The position numbers were made by a program, and so were the translations under genes. Below, one piece after another: positions 52,104-61,002 of a stretch of DNA of 64,000 nt. Origin of the DNA: an uncultured Propionimicrobium sp. GTDB lineage: Bacteria; Actinomycetota; Actinomycetes; Propionibacteriales; Propionibacteriaceae. Below the pieces are notes generated by a model that saw nothing but the letters and a program-made list of their open reading frames with translations, did not search any database and was not told where the DNA came from. The stretch covers positions 62,001 to 126,000 of the forward strand of contig CAMIGX010000003.1 of assembly GCA_946221385.1 (NCBI GenBank), read 5' to 3'. Positions within the stretch are counted from its first letter, which is position 1; each line of letters starts with the position of its first letter.

Positions 52104-53171
52104 CTAGGCGTGCATGATGTCTAAGCCCTCTTCGGCGCGGAAGCGACGGGTCTCTAGCTGAATTGTCGAATGCTCGAAGGCGATCGGGAAATGCGTACGC
52201 AGGCATTGGTTGATGTCGGCCAAGATCTCCAAGGCATGCGCCGAATAGAAGCATTGTTCACTGACGACAACGTGAGCTGAAATGATTGGCAGTCCCGTCC
52301 CGATCATGGACGCATGCAGATCATGGACGTCTTCGACGTGATCCAAATCCAGCAGATGACGACGCACCTCATCCAAATCGACCTCGCGCGGGGTGAATTC
52401 CATCAAGATCCGCAAGGTCTGCTGCATGATCGCGACCGCCCGCGGCACGATCAAGCCTGCGATCAGGAGGCCAGCGATGGCGTCGGCCCGGGCATATCCG
52501 GTGGTCTTGATGACGATGGCTGCGACGATGACGCCGAGCGATCCGAGCGCGTCATTTAGAACTTCCAGAAAGGCCGCCTTCATATTCAGCGACGCCCCCC
52601 GACCGCCGGCGAGCACCAAGATCGCGAGCACATTCGACACCAGGCCGACGACGCCGAAGATCAACATTTCCTGGCCGGGGACTTCTGGGGGATGGATGAG
52701 CCGTTGGACGCCTTCGATGACCGCATAGCTGCCAACGCCAATCAGCAGCGCTGATTGAGCGAGTGCTGCGATGGCCTCCATTCGGGCGTAACCCCAGGTG
52801 CGTCGCGGTCCAGCCGGGCGACGCATCATAGATGCGGCGATTAACGCGACGACTAGGCCAGATGCATCGACGACGGCATGCGCGGTGTCGGTCAGCAGCG
52901 CCAAACTGCCGGTGATGATCGAACCAATCAGCTGTGCGATGACGATGATCGATGTCAGCCCGAGCGCGATCGCTAGCCGATTTCGTGACGCCCCGCTGCC
53001 GTGCTGGTGAGCGGCGTGCGAATGATCATGCGGAGCGGCAGCAGGCAGATTCTGTAGGTTCTGGTTCGCTGGCGCAGTCCATTGGGAACTCAATTTTTTC
53101 TGCCGCCGGTTGCTATAGGAATGCGGTCGATCGGGTGCATTTGGTCGGAGATGATCTTCTGCGTGCGCCAT
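52104..53171 (-). CDS. Cation diffusion facilitator (zinc/cobalt exporter)
   Basis: A 355-residue CDF transporter that exports Zn2+ or similar ions in exchange for protons. It has six membrane segments with the metal-site Asp in ALLTDTAHAVVDASGL (helix 2) and ALGSLGVIVAAIVI (helix 5, preceded by NDALG). A His-rich N-terminal stretch (HDHSHAAHQHGSG, about residues 47-60) and a cytoplasmic C-terminal domain (HDLHASMIG, SAHVVVSE) are present. ATG 53171 follows GGGGAGG; upstream codons to 53198 are unlikely. The N-terminal tail of about 65 residues is longer than usual. Confidence 0.92.
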   Translation of the reverse strand: MAHAEDHLRPNAPDRPHSYSNRRQKKLSSQWTAPANQNLQNLPAAAPHDHSHAAHQHGSGASRNRLAIALGLTSIIVIAQLIGSIITGSLALLTDTAHAVVDASGLVVALIAASMMRRPAGPRRTWGYARMEAIAALAQSALLIGVGSYAVIEGVQRLIHPPEVPGQEMLIFGVVGLVSNVLAILVLAGGRGASLNMKAAFLEVLNDALGSLGVIVAAIVIKTTGYARADAIAGLLIAGLIVPRAVAIMQQTLRILMEFTPREVDLDEVRRHLLDLDHVEDVHDLHASMIGTGLPIISAHVVVSEQCFYSAHALEILADINQCLRTHFPIAFEHSTIQLETRRFRAEEGLDIMHA

Positions 53172-53304
53172 CCGACCTCCCCTCAACAACATTGACAAAG
53201 GTCATCCTAAACCGCACCTAAAAGTAGATAGGGATCGCCTTAGCGGAGGATCCGAGGTTGCGGCGCTACCTTTGACCCAAAGCACGTGAAGCAAGGAGCT
53301 CGTC

Positions 53305-55410
53305 ATGGCGCAAAAATCCCCGGATCTTCCTATTAGTCCTCGATCTAATGCCGACTATACTGCACAGGTAGGCGATGTCATAAGCGGAAATGCTGGCGAG
53401 CTACATCAGCAGCCCAGCGACTCCGATGGCGTCTTGACGACGGCGCAGGGCCGTCCGGTCACTGATGACCAGAACACGCTGCGGGTCGGGGCTCGCGGGC
53501 CAGCATTGTTGGAGGACGCTCACTTCCGCGAGAAAATTTTCCACTTTGATCACGAGCGAATTCCAGAACGCGTGGTCCACGCCCGTGGCTATGGCGCGCA
53601 CGGTGTCTTTGAGTCGTCAGGTGACGCGTCGGACATCACCTGTGCGTCGCTTTTCGCTGAGGCGGGCAAGAAGACCGAGGTATTCGTACGGTTTTCGACG
53701 GTGGCTGGAAATTTGGGCTCTGCGGATCTTGCTCGAGATGTTCGTGGCTTTGCGACCAAGTTCTACACCGACCAGGGAAACTGGGACCTAATCGGAAACA
53801 ATATTCCGGTCTTCTTCATTCAAGACGCGATCAAGTTTCCCGACATTATTCATGCGGTCAAGGAAGAACAGGATCGTGGCTGGCCTCAGGCTGCATCAGC
53901 GCATGACACTTTCTGGGATTTCATCTCATTGATGCCGGAATCGACTCATATGGCCATGTGGGCGATGAGTGATCGAGCAATTCCGCGGAGTTTCCGGTTC
54001 ATGGAGGGCTTCGGAGTGCACACTTTCCGCTTCTTGACCGCTGAAGGCAAGAGCTCCTTTGTGAAGTTTCATTGGAAGCCGAAGCAGGGCTTGCAATCGG
54101 TGGTCTGGAACGAAGCGGTCAAAATTAATGGCGCGGACGCTGACTTCCACCGTCGAGATTTATGGCACGCGATTCAATCCGGAGATTTCCCGCAATGGGA
54201 TTTATGTGTCCAAGTATTTGATGATGCTTTCGCCGACGAATTTGAGTTTGACATTCTCGATCCAACAAAGTTAATTCCAGAAGAGCGGGTGCCGCTGCGA
54301 GTGCTAGGCACGATGACTTTGAATCGCGTCGTAGATAATGTCTTCTCCGAGACTGAACAGGTCGCATTCATGACTCAGAATGTGGTGCCTGGAATTGATT
54401 TCAGTAATGATCCGCTACTGCAAGGACGGCATTTTTCGTATCTCGATACTCAATTAAAGCGGCTGGGCTCTACGAATTTTACTCAGCTTGAGATCAACGC
54501 GCCGCGTTGCCCTGTCGCGCATTTTCAACGTGACGGTCACATGCAGACTGCGCACCAGTCCGGACGGGCTAACTACGAACCGAACTCTTTTGTCGGTAGT
54601 GATCGTGGACCGCGTGCAATAGCTGAGCCCTCATATGAGACCGTGGTTCGGACCGAATCAGGTGACACCCGCCGTATCCGCCCAGAAAGTTTCGCAGATC
54701 ACTATTCTCAAGCGAATCAGTTCTATCGCTCATTGACTGACATCGAGCAGCAGCACTTGCGAGATGCTTTCACCTTCGAATTATCTAAATGTGAGATCGC
54801 AGCGATCCGTACTAGGGTTCTAGCGAATTTGCGAAATGTTGATGACGAGATGACTGCAGCTATCGCCGACGCTTTGGGCATGGACTTGCCCGAAAGCGCG
54901 GCACCGGCAGTGAAACCCATACTCGATTTGCCGCCATCGGACGCGCTTTCGATAGTCAAGAACGGCCCTAAGTCGTTCGCCGGGCGCAAGCTGGGTGTAC
55001 TGATCAGCGATGGTGCGGAAGCAAAGCTCATCAAGCAGCTGATTGACACATTCACCAAAAACGGATCGGTTGTGGAATTTATCGCGCCCAAGATCGGCGG
55101 AGTGATGTTGAGCGACGGCAAATCGCAAGCAGTCGATCACCAAGTTGATGGCGCGCCATCGGTACTTTTTGATGCAGTCGCCTTGGTCATGGATGAGAAG
55201 GGTGCAACGGCGCTGGCTAAGAATCCGTCGGCACGCGATTTTGTGACTGATGCGCACGCCCACTGTAAATTCGTCGGTTATGCTCCAGGTGCTGCCAAAT
55301 TAATAAAACAGGCTGGCGTGAAGACAGATGAAGGGTACTTCGATTTGGCGCAATGTACCCCGAAAGCTTTCTTCGATAATTTGAAGGAATTGCGTTACTG
55401 GAAACGGTGA
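53305..55410 (+). CDS. katE: Large-subunit (clade 2, HPII-like) catalase
   Basis: A 701-residue catalase that dismutates H2O2 in the cytoplasm. The catalytic His is in [16 protein letters not shown] (about residue 91), the Asn region in [17 protein letters not shown] (about 165-180) and the heme-ligand Tyr in [13 protein letters not shown] (about 377). The C-terminal 150 residues ([32 protein letters not shown]) form the flavodoxin/GATase1-like domain that defines large-subunit catalases. ATG 53305 follows AAGGAGC. The gene is AT-richer than the neighbouring genes, which may indicate acquisition. It is followed by a strong bidirectional terminator. Confidence 0.95.
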   Translation: MAQKSPDLPISPRSNADYTAQVGDVISGNAGELHQQPSDSDGVLTTAQGRPVTDDQNTLRVGARGPALLEDAHFREKIFHFDHERIPERVVHARGYGAHGVFESSGDASDITCASLFAEAGKKTEVFVRFSTVAGNLGSADLARDVRGFATKFYTDQGNWDLIGNNIPVFFIQDAIKFPDIIHAVKEEQDRGWPQAASAHDTFWDFISLMPESTHMAMWAMSDRAIPRSFRFMEGFGVHTFRFLTAEGKSSFVKFHWKPKQGLQSVVWNEAVKINGADADFHRRDLWHAIQSGDFPQWDLCVQVFDDAFADEFEFDILDPTKLIPEERVPLRVLGTMTLNRVVDNVFSETEQVAFMTQNVVPGIDFSNDPLLQGRHFSYLDTQLKRLGSTNFTQLEINAPRCPVAHFQRDGHMQTAHQSGRANYEPNSFVGSDRGPRAIAEPSYETVVRTESGDTRRIRPESFADHYSQANQFYRSLTDIEQQHLRDAFTFELSKCEIAAIRTRVLANLRNVDDEMTAAIADALGMDLPESAAPAVKPILDLPPSDALSIVKNGPKSFAGRKLGVLISDGAEAKLIKQLIDTFTKNGSVVEFIAPKIGGVMLSDGKSQAVDHQVDGAPSVLFDAVALVMDEKGATALAKNPSARDFVTDAHAHCKFVGYAPGAAKLIKQAGVKTDEGYFDLAQCTPKAFFDNLKELRYWKR

Positions 55411-55444
55411 GCAGAAAGCTCTGCAGTCCTGAACATTCAATAAA

Positions 55445-55479
55445 GAAATTGCCCCGCTTTTATCGAGCGGGGCAATTTC
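55445..55479. terminator. Bidirectional terminator between katE and tRNA-Ser
   Basis: The perfect 14-bp inverted repeat GAAATTGCCCCGCT / AGCGGGGCAATTTC (55445-55458, 55466-55479) separates convergent katE and tRNA-Ser. Confidence 0.88.
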
Positions 55480-55481
55480 GT

Positions 55482-55569
55482 TGGCGGAGGATACGAGATT
55501 CGAACTCGTGAGGGCGTGAACCCAACCCGCTTTCCAAGCGAGCGCCATAGGCCTCTAGGCGAATCCTCC
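55482..55569 (-). tRNA. tRNA-Ser (anticodon GGA)
   Basis: An 88-nt sequence on the minus strand folds as a serine tRNA. The acceptor stem is GGAGGAT/ATCCTCC, the anticodon loop TTGGAAA gives anticodon GGA (codons UCC/UCU), the variable arm is long, and the T arm contains GAGTTCGAATCTC. The 3' CCA is encoded. Confidence 0.96.
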
Positions 55570-55640
55570 GTCTGCCAGCATATCAAGGCAGCATCGTGCT
55601 GCCCAACCAGACGTTAGCCGGTCGTCTCTAGGTGCAGCGA

Positions 55641-56312
55641 TTAGCTCGTCTTGAAGTCGACGACGACCCGTCCAGGATTGTCCAGCCAGGTGATCGAATA
55701 TGGCACTTCGCGAGCCAGCCCGATCGTGAACTCGTGCTGACCCTCGTAGCTCTTTTGATTTGAAACGCCAGTGATGACGCCGCCTTGACCAGCGACATAT
55801 CCGTCGAACTCGGGTCTGCCTGCGTCCCAGGGATAGCTGACGCCGCGAATCGCGATCCACAGCGCGATGTCGCCCTCGTAGTCGATCGGGAAGCCGGAGC
55901 CTGGTTGACGTGGCTCGGTCGTCAAACTGGCGAACCAACCAGCTTGGCCAGCTCCAGCCGTTTCGAAGACGACGCGCTCGAAACCGTCATGCTTCCCGAC
56001 GCGAACCTCGCTGACGACCAGGTGCTGGGTGTCAGCAGGGGGCTGCTGCTTGTCTGCCAGGCTCGGTTCGCCGAGCAAGCCACCGTCGGATGCGGGCTCG
56101 GAGCTCGTCGCCGCTGGGCTTGGGGATGACGACTGCTGAGCTGGAGTCTTCGAGGCTGGTGCTTGGGTGGCTTGACTCGCTGATGAGCTGACGGTGGGCT
56201 CGACGCTGGACGTCGGCTCCGGCGCGGGCGCGCCACTGCAGCCAATGCAGACCAAGCTCGCGGCCAAAGTCAGGCCGATGATTGTGCGGGGCTGGCGTTG
56301 GAGAATCTGCAT
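55641..56312 (-). CDS. Lipoprotein with AMIN-like domain
   Basis: A 223-residue exported lipoprotein. The signal ends in LAASLVCIGC with the lipobox Cys near residue 25, followed by a Ser/Thr/Pro/Ala linker (about 26-90). The C-terminal domain (SEVRVGKHDGFERVVFETAG, PWDAGRPEFDGYVAG, SYEGQHEFTIGLAREVPY, DNPGRVVVDF) resembles the AMIN-like domain found in actinobacterial envelope proteins, which is thought to bind cell-wall material. It lies upstream of and divergent from the SRP RNA gene; a tRNA gene follows it on the same strand. Function otherwise unknown. Confidence 0.82.
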   Translation of the reverse strand: MQILQRQPRTIIGLTLAASLVCIGCSGAPAPEPTSSVEPTVSSSASQATQAPASKTPAQQSSSPSPAATSSEPASDGGLLGEPSLADKQQPPADTQHLVVSEVRVGKHDGFERVVFETAGAGQAGWFASLTTEPRQPGSGFPIDYEGDIALWIAIRGVSYPWDAGRPEFDGYVAGQGGVITGVSNQKSYEGQHEFTIGLAREVPYSITWLDNPGRVVVDFKTS

Positions 56313-56501
56313 TCAGCCATTTTATTGACAACTCAGCTCAGGGTGATTTTCGCCGTACTAATCAACCGGGGCTGGCTCGATTGCCGCGGCTCGATCGGCG
56401 CGGTTCGCTTGCCGCAGCCTCCACCAGGGACCTTGCTGCCCGCAAGCGCCTTCAATGGGTGGTCGCAGCTCCTCGGCAAGCCGCGCTAGACTAGTCCGCA
56501 G

Positions 56502-56588
56502 TCCTCCGCGCGGCGGCATCTAGCCGAACCCCCCCAGGGTCGAAAGGCAGCAAGGGTAAGCAAGCTCTGTCGGGTGCGCGGGGGGCCC
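56502..56588 (+). ncRNA. ffs: Signal recognition particle RNA (4.5S type)
   Basis: The SRP core is recognisable: CCGAACCCCCCCAGG, then GTCGAAAGGCAGCAAGGGTA and AGCAAGCTCTGTCGGGTGC. The outer ends CCTCCGCGC and GCGCGGGGG pair, and CCTTTTT follows as the terminator. The ends are given within a few nucleotides. Its position upstream of dnaX is common in Gram-positive bacteria. Confidence 0.93.
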
Positions 56589-56634
56589 TTTTTATCTTCT
56601 GAAAATTGTCAGTCCGGCTTTGTAGGCTGCAAGG

Positions 56635-59241
56635 GTGATGAACGAAGACTTCGAAATCGATCCGGATCTGGACCTAATAGACGATCCGGACGAGTCGTCG
56701 TTCATCCAAGAGGGCCCGGACCTATTCGGTGACGTGGACGTCCCCGAGCCGACGCCGGTCGACCCAGATTTTGCGCCCAGCAGCCCCGCCGCGCCAGAGC
56801 ATGTCGACCCGGACGAGATCGCCGGCGGTCTTGAGCCGGCGGTGGCTCCTGAGGAGTTGAAAATCGTCGAAGACTCTGCCGCCGTAGTTGCCGCGTCGCC
56901 GCTCGACGATCAACCGCTGGCGCTCTATCGCCGCTATCGACCCGATGATTTCCGCGACTTGATCGGTCAAGAACAGGTGACCGAGCCATTGATGCGCGCG
57001 ATCGCGAACGGCAAGGTCAATCACGCTTATCTTTTTTCAGGTCCCCGCGGTTGTGGCAAGACCACTAGCGCGCGGATCTTGGCGCGCTGTTTGAACTGCG
57101 CTGAGGGCCCGACTCCGCATCCTTGCGGCCATTGCCAGTCGTGTCGTGATCTAGCGACCGGCGGGCCGGGCAGCATCGACGTCATTGAGATTGACGCGGC
57201 ATCCCATGGCCTGGTCGAAGACGCCCGCGATCTGCGCGAACGAGCCTATTTCGCGCCCGTCGCGAGCCGCTACAAGGTTTACATCATCGACGAAGCGCAC
57301 ATGGTCACCACGCACGGCTTCAATGCGCTGCTCAAAGTCGTCGAAGAGCCGCCGCCGCACGTCAAATTCATTTTCGCGACGACTGAGCCAGAAAAGGTCA
57401 TCGGAACGATCCGTTCGCGGACGCATCACTATCCCTTCCGGCTCGTGCCGCCGCGGACCATGACCGCCTATTTGGAGCAGATCTGCGCTGAAGAGGGCGT
57501 CGAGGTCGAGCATGGCGTGCTGCCTTTGGTGGTGCGAGCTGGTGGTGGCTCGGTGCGAGATTCGTTATCGGTGCTCGATCAGTTATTGGGCGCCGCTGGG
57601 CAGCGCGGCGTCAGCTATGCGCAGGCGACTGCGCTGCTTGGTTTCACCCCGGACGCGCTACTCGACGAAATGGTGGACGCGTTCGCTGCTGGTGACGGCA
57701 GGGGAGTGTTCGCGACGATCGACAAAGTCATCGAAGTGGGCCAAGATCCGCGTCGATTTGGTGAAGACCTTCTGCAGCGGATGCGAGATCTGGTCATCGT
57801 CGCCCAAGTCCCGGATGCGATCAGCTCAGGTTTGATTGACGCCGCCGGCGACCAAGCTGAACGGCTGACCACGCAAGCTGCCGCGCTCGGGGCAGGCGAA
57901 CTGACTCGAGCCGCAGAAGTCATCGCGACTGGATTGACCCAAATGCGCGGCACGACCGCGCCTCGGCTGCATCTGGAACTGATCTGCGCTCGGGTGCTAC
58001 TGCCGGGCGCTGATGTAGATGAGCGTGGCACTCATGCAAGGCTCGACCGTCTCGAGCGAAGGCTTGATTTTGCCGGCGCGGGTGATGCGTCATCGGGACC
58101 CCGGCAGTGGGCCGACGCAGACGTCTCGCAGCCAGGCTCAGCTGCCGCTGGGGTCCGTGCTGCCGTCCGGGCAGCGGCCGATGACACGGCGCACGCAGCG
58201 ACCTCCCAACAGCCGTCCGAACCCACCGATGAGCACATTTCTCAGTCGACGAGTGCGCAAGCGGCCAACGCGCAGCGTGCTGACAGCCAGCCCTCGAGCG
58301 CTCAGCGTCGGCAACGTCCGGCAGCTGCCCAGCCGCGTCCAGAATTCGCCGACGATCACGCCGCTGCGATCGTGGCAGGCGACGCTGCTGCGGCCCCCAG
58401 CGGTGCGATGGGCTTAGACGTCGCTGCAGTGCGAAGGCTCTGGCCGCAGATCTTGGACGAGGTTAAGTCGCGGAAACGTTTCACTCACGCCTTGCTCAAT
58501 CAGAACGCGCAGGTCGCGGCGGTCAACCAGGGGCGCTTGATCTTGGTCTTTCCTTCTCAAGGCGTGCTAGATCGATTCAATGACGGCGGTTCAGAAGACG
58601 TGCTCGCCGATTCCATCATCGAGGTCTTGGGCGTCGAATTGAAGATCGTCGCGCAACTCGCTGGCGCGCCGCTGCCCACCGTCGAGACGGATCCCAGGCC
58701 CGCCGAGCGTCAGCCAAGGGCGGCCTCGGACCCCTATGAAGCGCACCCCAATGAACCGCGCCAAAATGATTCCCACTCCGATGAACCGCAGCGGTCCGCC
58801 GAGACCCGCAGTGCCTCGTCAGCGCAGGCGCCCATTCAGCAGACGCCAGCCGCCGATTTTCAGGATCTGCCACCTGAACCGCCCGATGATGAGCCAGACG
58901 ATTGGGCCGAGCGGGCTAATCCGACCCCGGACCATCCCGCGGAGCCGCATTCTGCACAAGTCACCACCGCATCCGATGCCTTGACCGGCGCCCAGCCACG
59001 TCAGCGTCCGACCGGGCAGCGTAGACGACGTCCAGCTAGCGCTGAACCGAAGACCGCCAAAGCGATAGCCGCTCGGCACATCACAATGCCTGCCGAGCCG
59101 ATAGCAGAGGCGCAGTCGGAGCCGGAGGACGAGTTAGGCACTCAAGGCGCATCTTTAGATGATGACCTGATTGACGATCCCAGCGTGGATGCCAGTGAAT
59201 TGCTCACCAGGGAATTGGACGCCGAACTGATCGAAGAATGA
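56635..59241 (+). CDS. dnaX: DNA polymerase III subunit gamma/tau
   Basis: The 868-residue clamp-loader ATPase. The core begins at PLALYRRYRPDDFRDLIGQ (about residue 98), with Walker A FSGPRGCGKTTSARIL (about 136), a zinc-binding Cys cluster (CLNCAEGPTPHPCGHCQSC), YIIDEAHMV and FATTEPEKVIGTIRSR. Residues about 500-600 and 690-868 are low-complexity tau-like linkers. Start GTG 56635 (or ATG 56638) gives an unusual acidic N-terminal extension of about 95 residues, where most DnaX proteins start directly at the ALYR motif. The acidic LIDDP motif occurs both near residue 15 and near the C-terminus. It is followed by ybaB and recR. Confidence 0.95.
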   Translation: MMNEDFEIDPDLDLIDDPDESSFIQEGPDLFGDVDVPEPTPVDPDFAPSSPAAPEHVDPDEIAGGLEPAVAPEELKIVEDSAAVVAASPLDDQPLALYRRYRPDDFRDLIGQEQVTEPLMRAIANGKVNHAYLFSGPRGCGKTTSARILARCLNCAEGPTPHPCGHCQSCRDLATGGPGSIDVIEIDAASHGLVEDARDLRERAYFAPVASRYKVYIIDEAHMVTTHGFNALLKVVEEPPPHVKFIFATTEPEKVIGTIRSRTHHYPFRLVPPRTMTAYLEQICAEEGVEVEHGVLPLVVRAGGGSVRDSLSVLDQLLGAAGQRGVSYAQATALLGFTPDALLDEMVDAFAAGDGRGVFATIDKVIEVGQDPRRFGEDLLQRMRDLVIVAQVPDAISSGLIDAAGDQAERLTTQAAALGAGELTRAAEVIATGLTQMRGTTAPRLHLELICARVLLPGADVDERGTHARLDRLERRLDFAGAGDASSGPRQWADADVSQPGSAAAGVRAAVRAAADDTAHAATSQQPSEPTDEHISQSTSAQAANAQRADSQPSSAQRRQRPAAAQPRPEFADDHAAAIVAGDAAAAPSGAMGLDVAAVRRLWPQILDEVKSRKRFTHALLNQNAQVAAVNQGRLILVFPSQGVLDRFNDGGSEDVLADSIIEVLGVELKIVAQLAGAPLPTVETDPRPAERQPRAASDPYEAHPNEPRQNDSHSDEPQRSAETRSASSAQAPIQQTPAADFQDLPPEPPDDEPDDWAERANPTPDHPAEPHSAQVTTASDALTGAQPRQRPTGQRRRRPASAEPKTAKAIAARHITMPAEPIAEAQSEPEDELGTQGASLDDDLIDDPSVDASELLTRELDAELIEE

Positions 59242-59386
59242 CCGATCTGCGCGCCGCGCAGCAGATCCGTCGCTAATGACGGCGGGTGCACGTCATGATT
59301 GGACAAGCGACCCGACGGCGCCGGCTGCTAGCTGTTGCGGCAGCGTCCAGCGCTGCGTCAAGTCGAATACGAAGAGAGGAAAGCTG

Positions 59387-59704
59387 ATGTTCCCCGAAGG
59401 CATGGATTTTGGTGCGCTACTGTCGCAGGCGCAAGCGATGCAAGCTCAACTCGCGCAGGCTCAAGACGAGCTCGCTGAGGCCACGGAGACCGGCTCGGCA
59501 GGCGGCGGACTCGTCTCAGCGACAGTCAGCGGCGCAGGCGATCTCGTCGCGCTCGAAATCAAGCCGGAGGCCGTCGATATGGATGACCTGGAGGGCTTAG
59601 CGGATCTGATCATCGCCGCCTTCCGCGACGCGACCGGCAAGCTCACCGTCAGGGCTCAGCAGATGATGCCCGATATGGGCGCGCTCGGTCAGTTCGGAAT
59701 GTGA
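59387..59704 (+). CDS. YbaB/EbfC nucleoid-associated protein
   Basis: A 105-residue DNA-binding protein. It has an N-terminal helix rich in Gln and Ala (SQAQAMQAQLAQAQDELAEA) and the conserved core VSGAGDLVALEIKPEAVD, then DMDDLEGLADLIIAAFRDA. ATG 59387 follows AGAGGAAAG. The order dnaX-ybaB-recR is conserved across bacteria and supports the call. It is thought to organise DNA as a dimer; the link to RecR-dependent repair is by context. Confidence 0.95.
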   Translation: MFPEGMDFGALLSQAQAMQAQLAQAQDELAEATETGSAGGGLVSATVSGAGDLVALEIKPEAVDMDDLEGLADLIIAAFRDATGKLTVRAQQMMPDMGALGQFGM

Positions 59705-59715
59705 GGTAACTGGCT

Positions 59716-60318
59716 GTGTACGACGGCCCCGTCCAGGACGTCATTGACGAGCTCGGCCGGCTGCCCGGCATCGGCCCTAAGAGCGCCCAACGCATCGCAT
59801 TTTGGCTCCTTGACCAGCCCGCTGAAGACGTCGAGCGGCTGGCCGACGCGCTACGGGTAGTCAAGCAGCGCGTGCACTTTTGTGATGTCTGTTTCAACGT
59901 CACTGACGAGACGACTTGTCGAATCTGCCGCGACCCGCGCCGCGATCACTCCAAGATCTGCGTCGTCGAAGAGAGCAAGGACGTCGTCGCTATTGAGCGG
60001 ACCCGTGAGTTCCGCGGTCTTTATCACATCCTGGGGGGTTCAATCAGCCCGATCGAAGGCCGGGGACCCGGGGATTTGCATATCGCGGAGTTGGTGCGTC
60101 GGCTCGCTGACGATGCCGTCAATGAGGTCATTTTGGCGACTAATCCAAACCTCGAAGGCGAGGCGACGGCAACTTATTTGTCGAGGTTACTAGGCCAAAC
60201 GCCTGGTATTCAGGTGTCGAGATTGGCTTCGGGATTGCCTGTCGGTGGCGATCTTGAATATGCCGACGAGGTGACATTGGGACGCGCGCTCAGTGGACGA
60301 CTGCGCGTCGGGGATTAA
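59716..60318 (+). CDS. recR: Recombination protein RecR
   Basis: A 200-residue ring-forming recombination mediator that loads RecA with RecO. It has the helix-hairpin-helix [17 protein letters not shown], a four-Cys zinc finger ([18 protein letters not shown]) and a Toprim domain ([33 protein letters not shown]). The start is GTG 59716, 11 nt after ybaB. Length equals that of the usual family. Its stop overlaps the convergent stop of the DUF1707 gene by 4 nt. Confidence 0.97.
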   Translation: MYDGPVQDVIDELGRLPGIGPKSAQRIAFWLLDQPAEDVERLADALRVVKQRVHFCDVCFNVTDETTCRICRDPRRDHSKICVVEESKDVVAIERTREFRGLYHILGGSISPIEGRGPGDLHIAELVRRLADDAVNEVILATNPNLEGEATATYLSRLLGQTPGIQVSRLASGLPVGGDLEYADEVTLGRALSGRLRVGD

Positions 60319-60977
60319 TTGGTCACGTGCTCGAGCGGCACACCATAGTCCAAGCGATAGATGTCCACCGCGCCCATTAGCGCCAGTCCGCTGACGGTCA
60401 GCGTCGGCAGATCTGGGTCGGGGGTGGCCTTGGGATTGACGTAGTGCTTCCTTTCCCAGCCGAAGGATCCCATCACCCCGATGCCAGTGATCCGCACTTG
60501 CATTTCCGGCGGCACGATGATGTCTACGCCACCCCAAAAAGCCACACAGGTGATGTCGACATTTTTGCCTTGGAAAGCGGCCTCGCGAAGATCGATGGTC
60601 GTACCGCCCATGACCGCGATTGACACGTGATTGTCGCCGACAGCCCACCGTCCGATGCGTTCGGTCGCGCCCCAGAAACCGAAAGACATCGCGATCGGCT
60701 GCTCGCCGGGTCTTAACGCGCGTTCTAGCTGCGTCGAGCTTGAGTCGAAAGAGTCTTGCACTGGCGCCCGATTTTCCAGCGGCACCATCTGATAAGCAGA
60801 ACGACCAGCGCCTGCGCCGAAGAGATCGTTGAGTTCTTGACGGCTGTCGACGCGCCAGATCTCAGCGTTTAGGGTACGGAACTGGTCTTCAGTGAGTTGT
60901 CCGGCGGCGTGCAAGTCAGCGACGTGCTGTTGAGCTTTTAGACGGTCGTCGTTGGTCAGTCCAGATTCGGCGGGCAT
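60315..60977 (-). CDS. DUF1707 / LiaF-like C-terminal domain protein
   Basis: A 220-residue soluble protein. The N-terminal 60 residues match the DUF1707 SHOCT-like domain ([25 protein letters not shown]). The C-terminal half ([51 protein letters not shown]) matches the cell-wall-stress LiaF-type beta-helix domain. Such proteins are common in actinobacteria and have no proven function; envelope-stress sensing is a guess. ATG 60977. It converges on recR. Confidence 0.88.
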   Translation of the reverse strand: MPAESGLTNDDRLKAQQHVADLHAAGQLTEDQFRTLNAEIWRVDSRQELNDLFGAGAGRSAYQMVPLENRAPVQDSFDSSSTQLERALRPGEQPIAMSFGFWGATERIGRWAVGDNHVSIAVMGGTTIDLREAAFQGKNVDITCVAFWGGVDIIVPPEMQVRITGIGVMGSFGWERKHYVNPKATPDPDLPTLTVSGLALMGAVDIYRLDYGVPLEHVTN

Positions 60978-61002
60978 GACTTCAGACTAGAGCATCGCGC
61001 TG

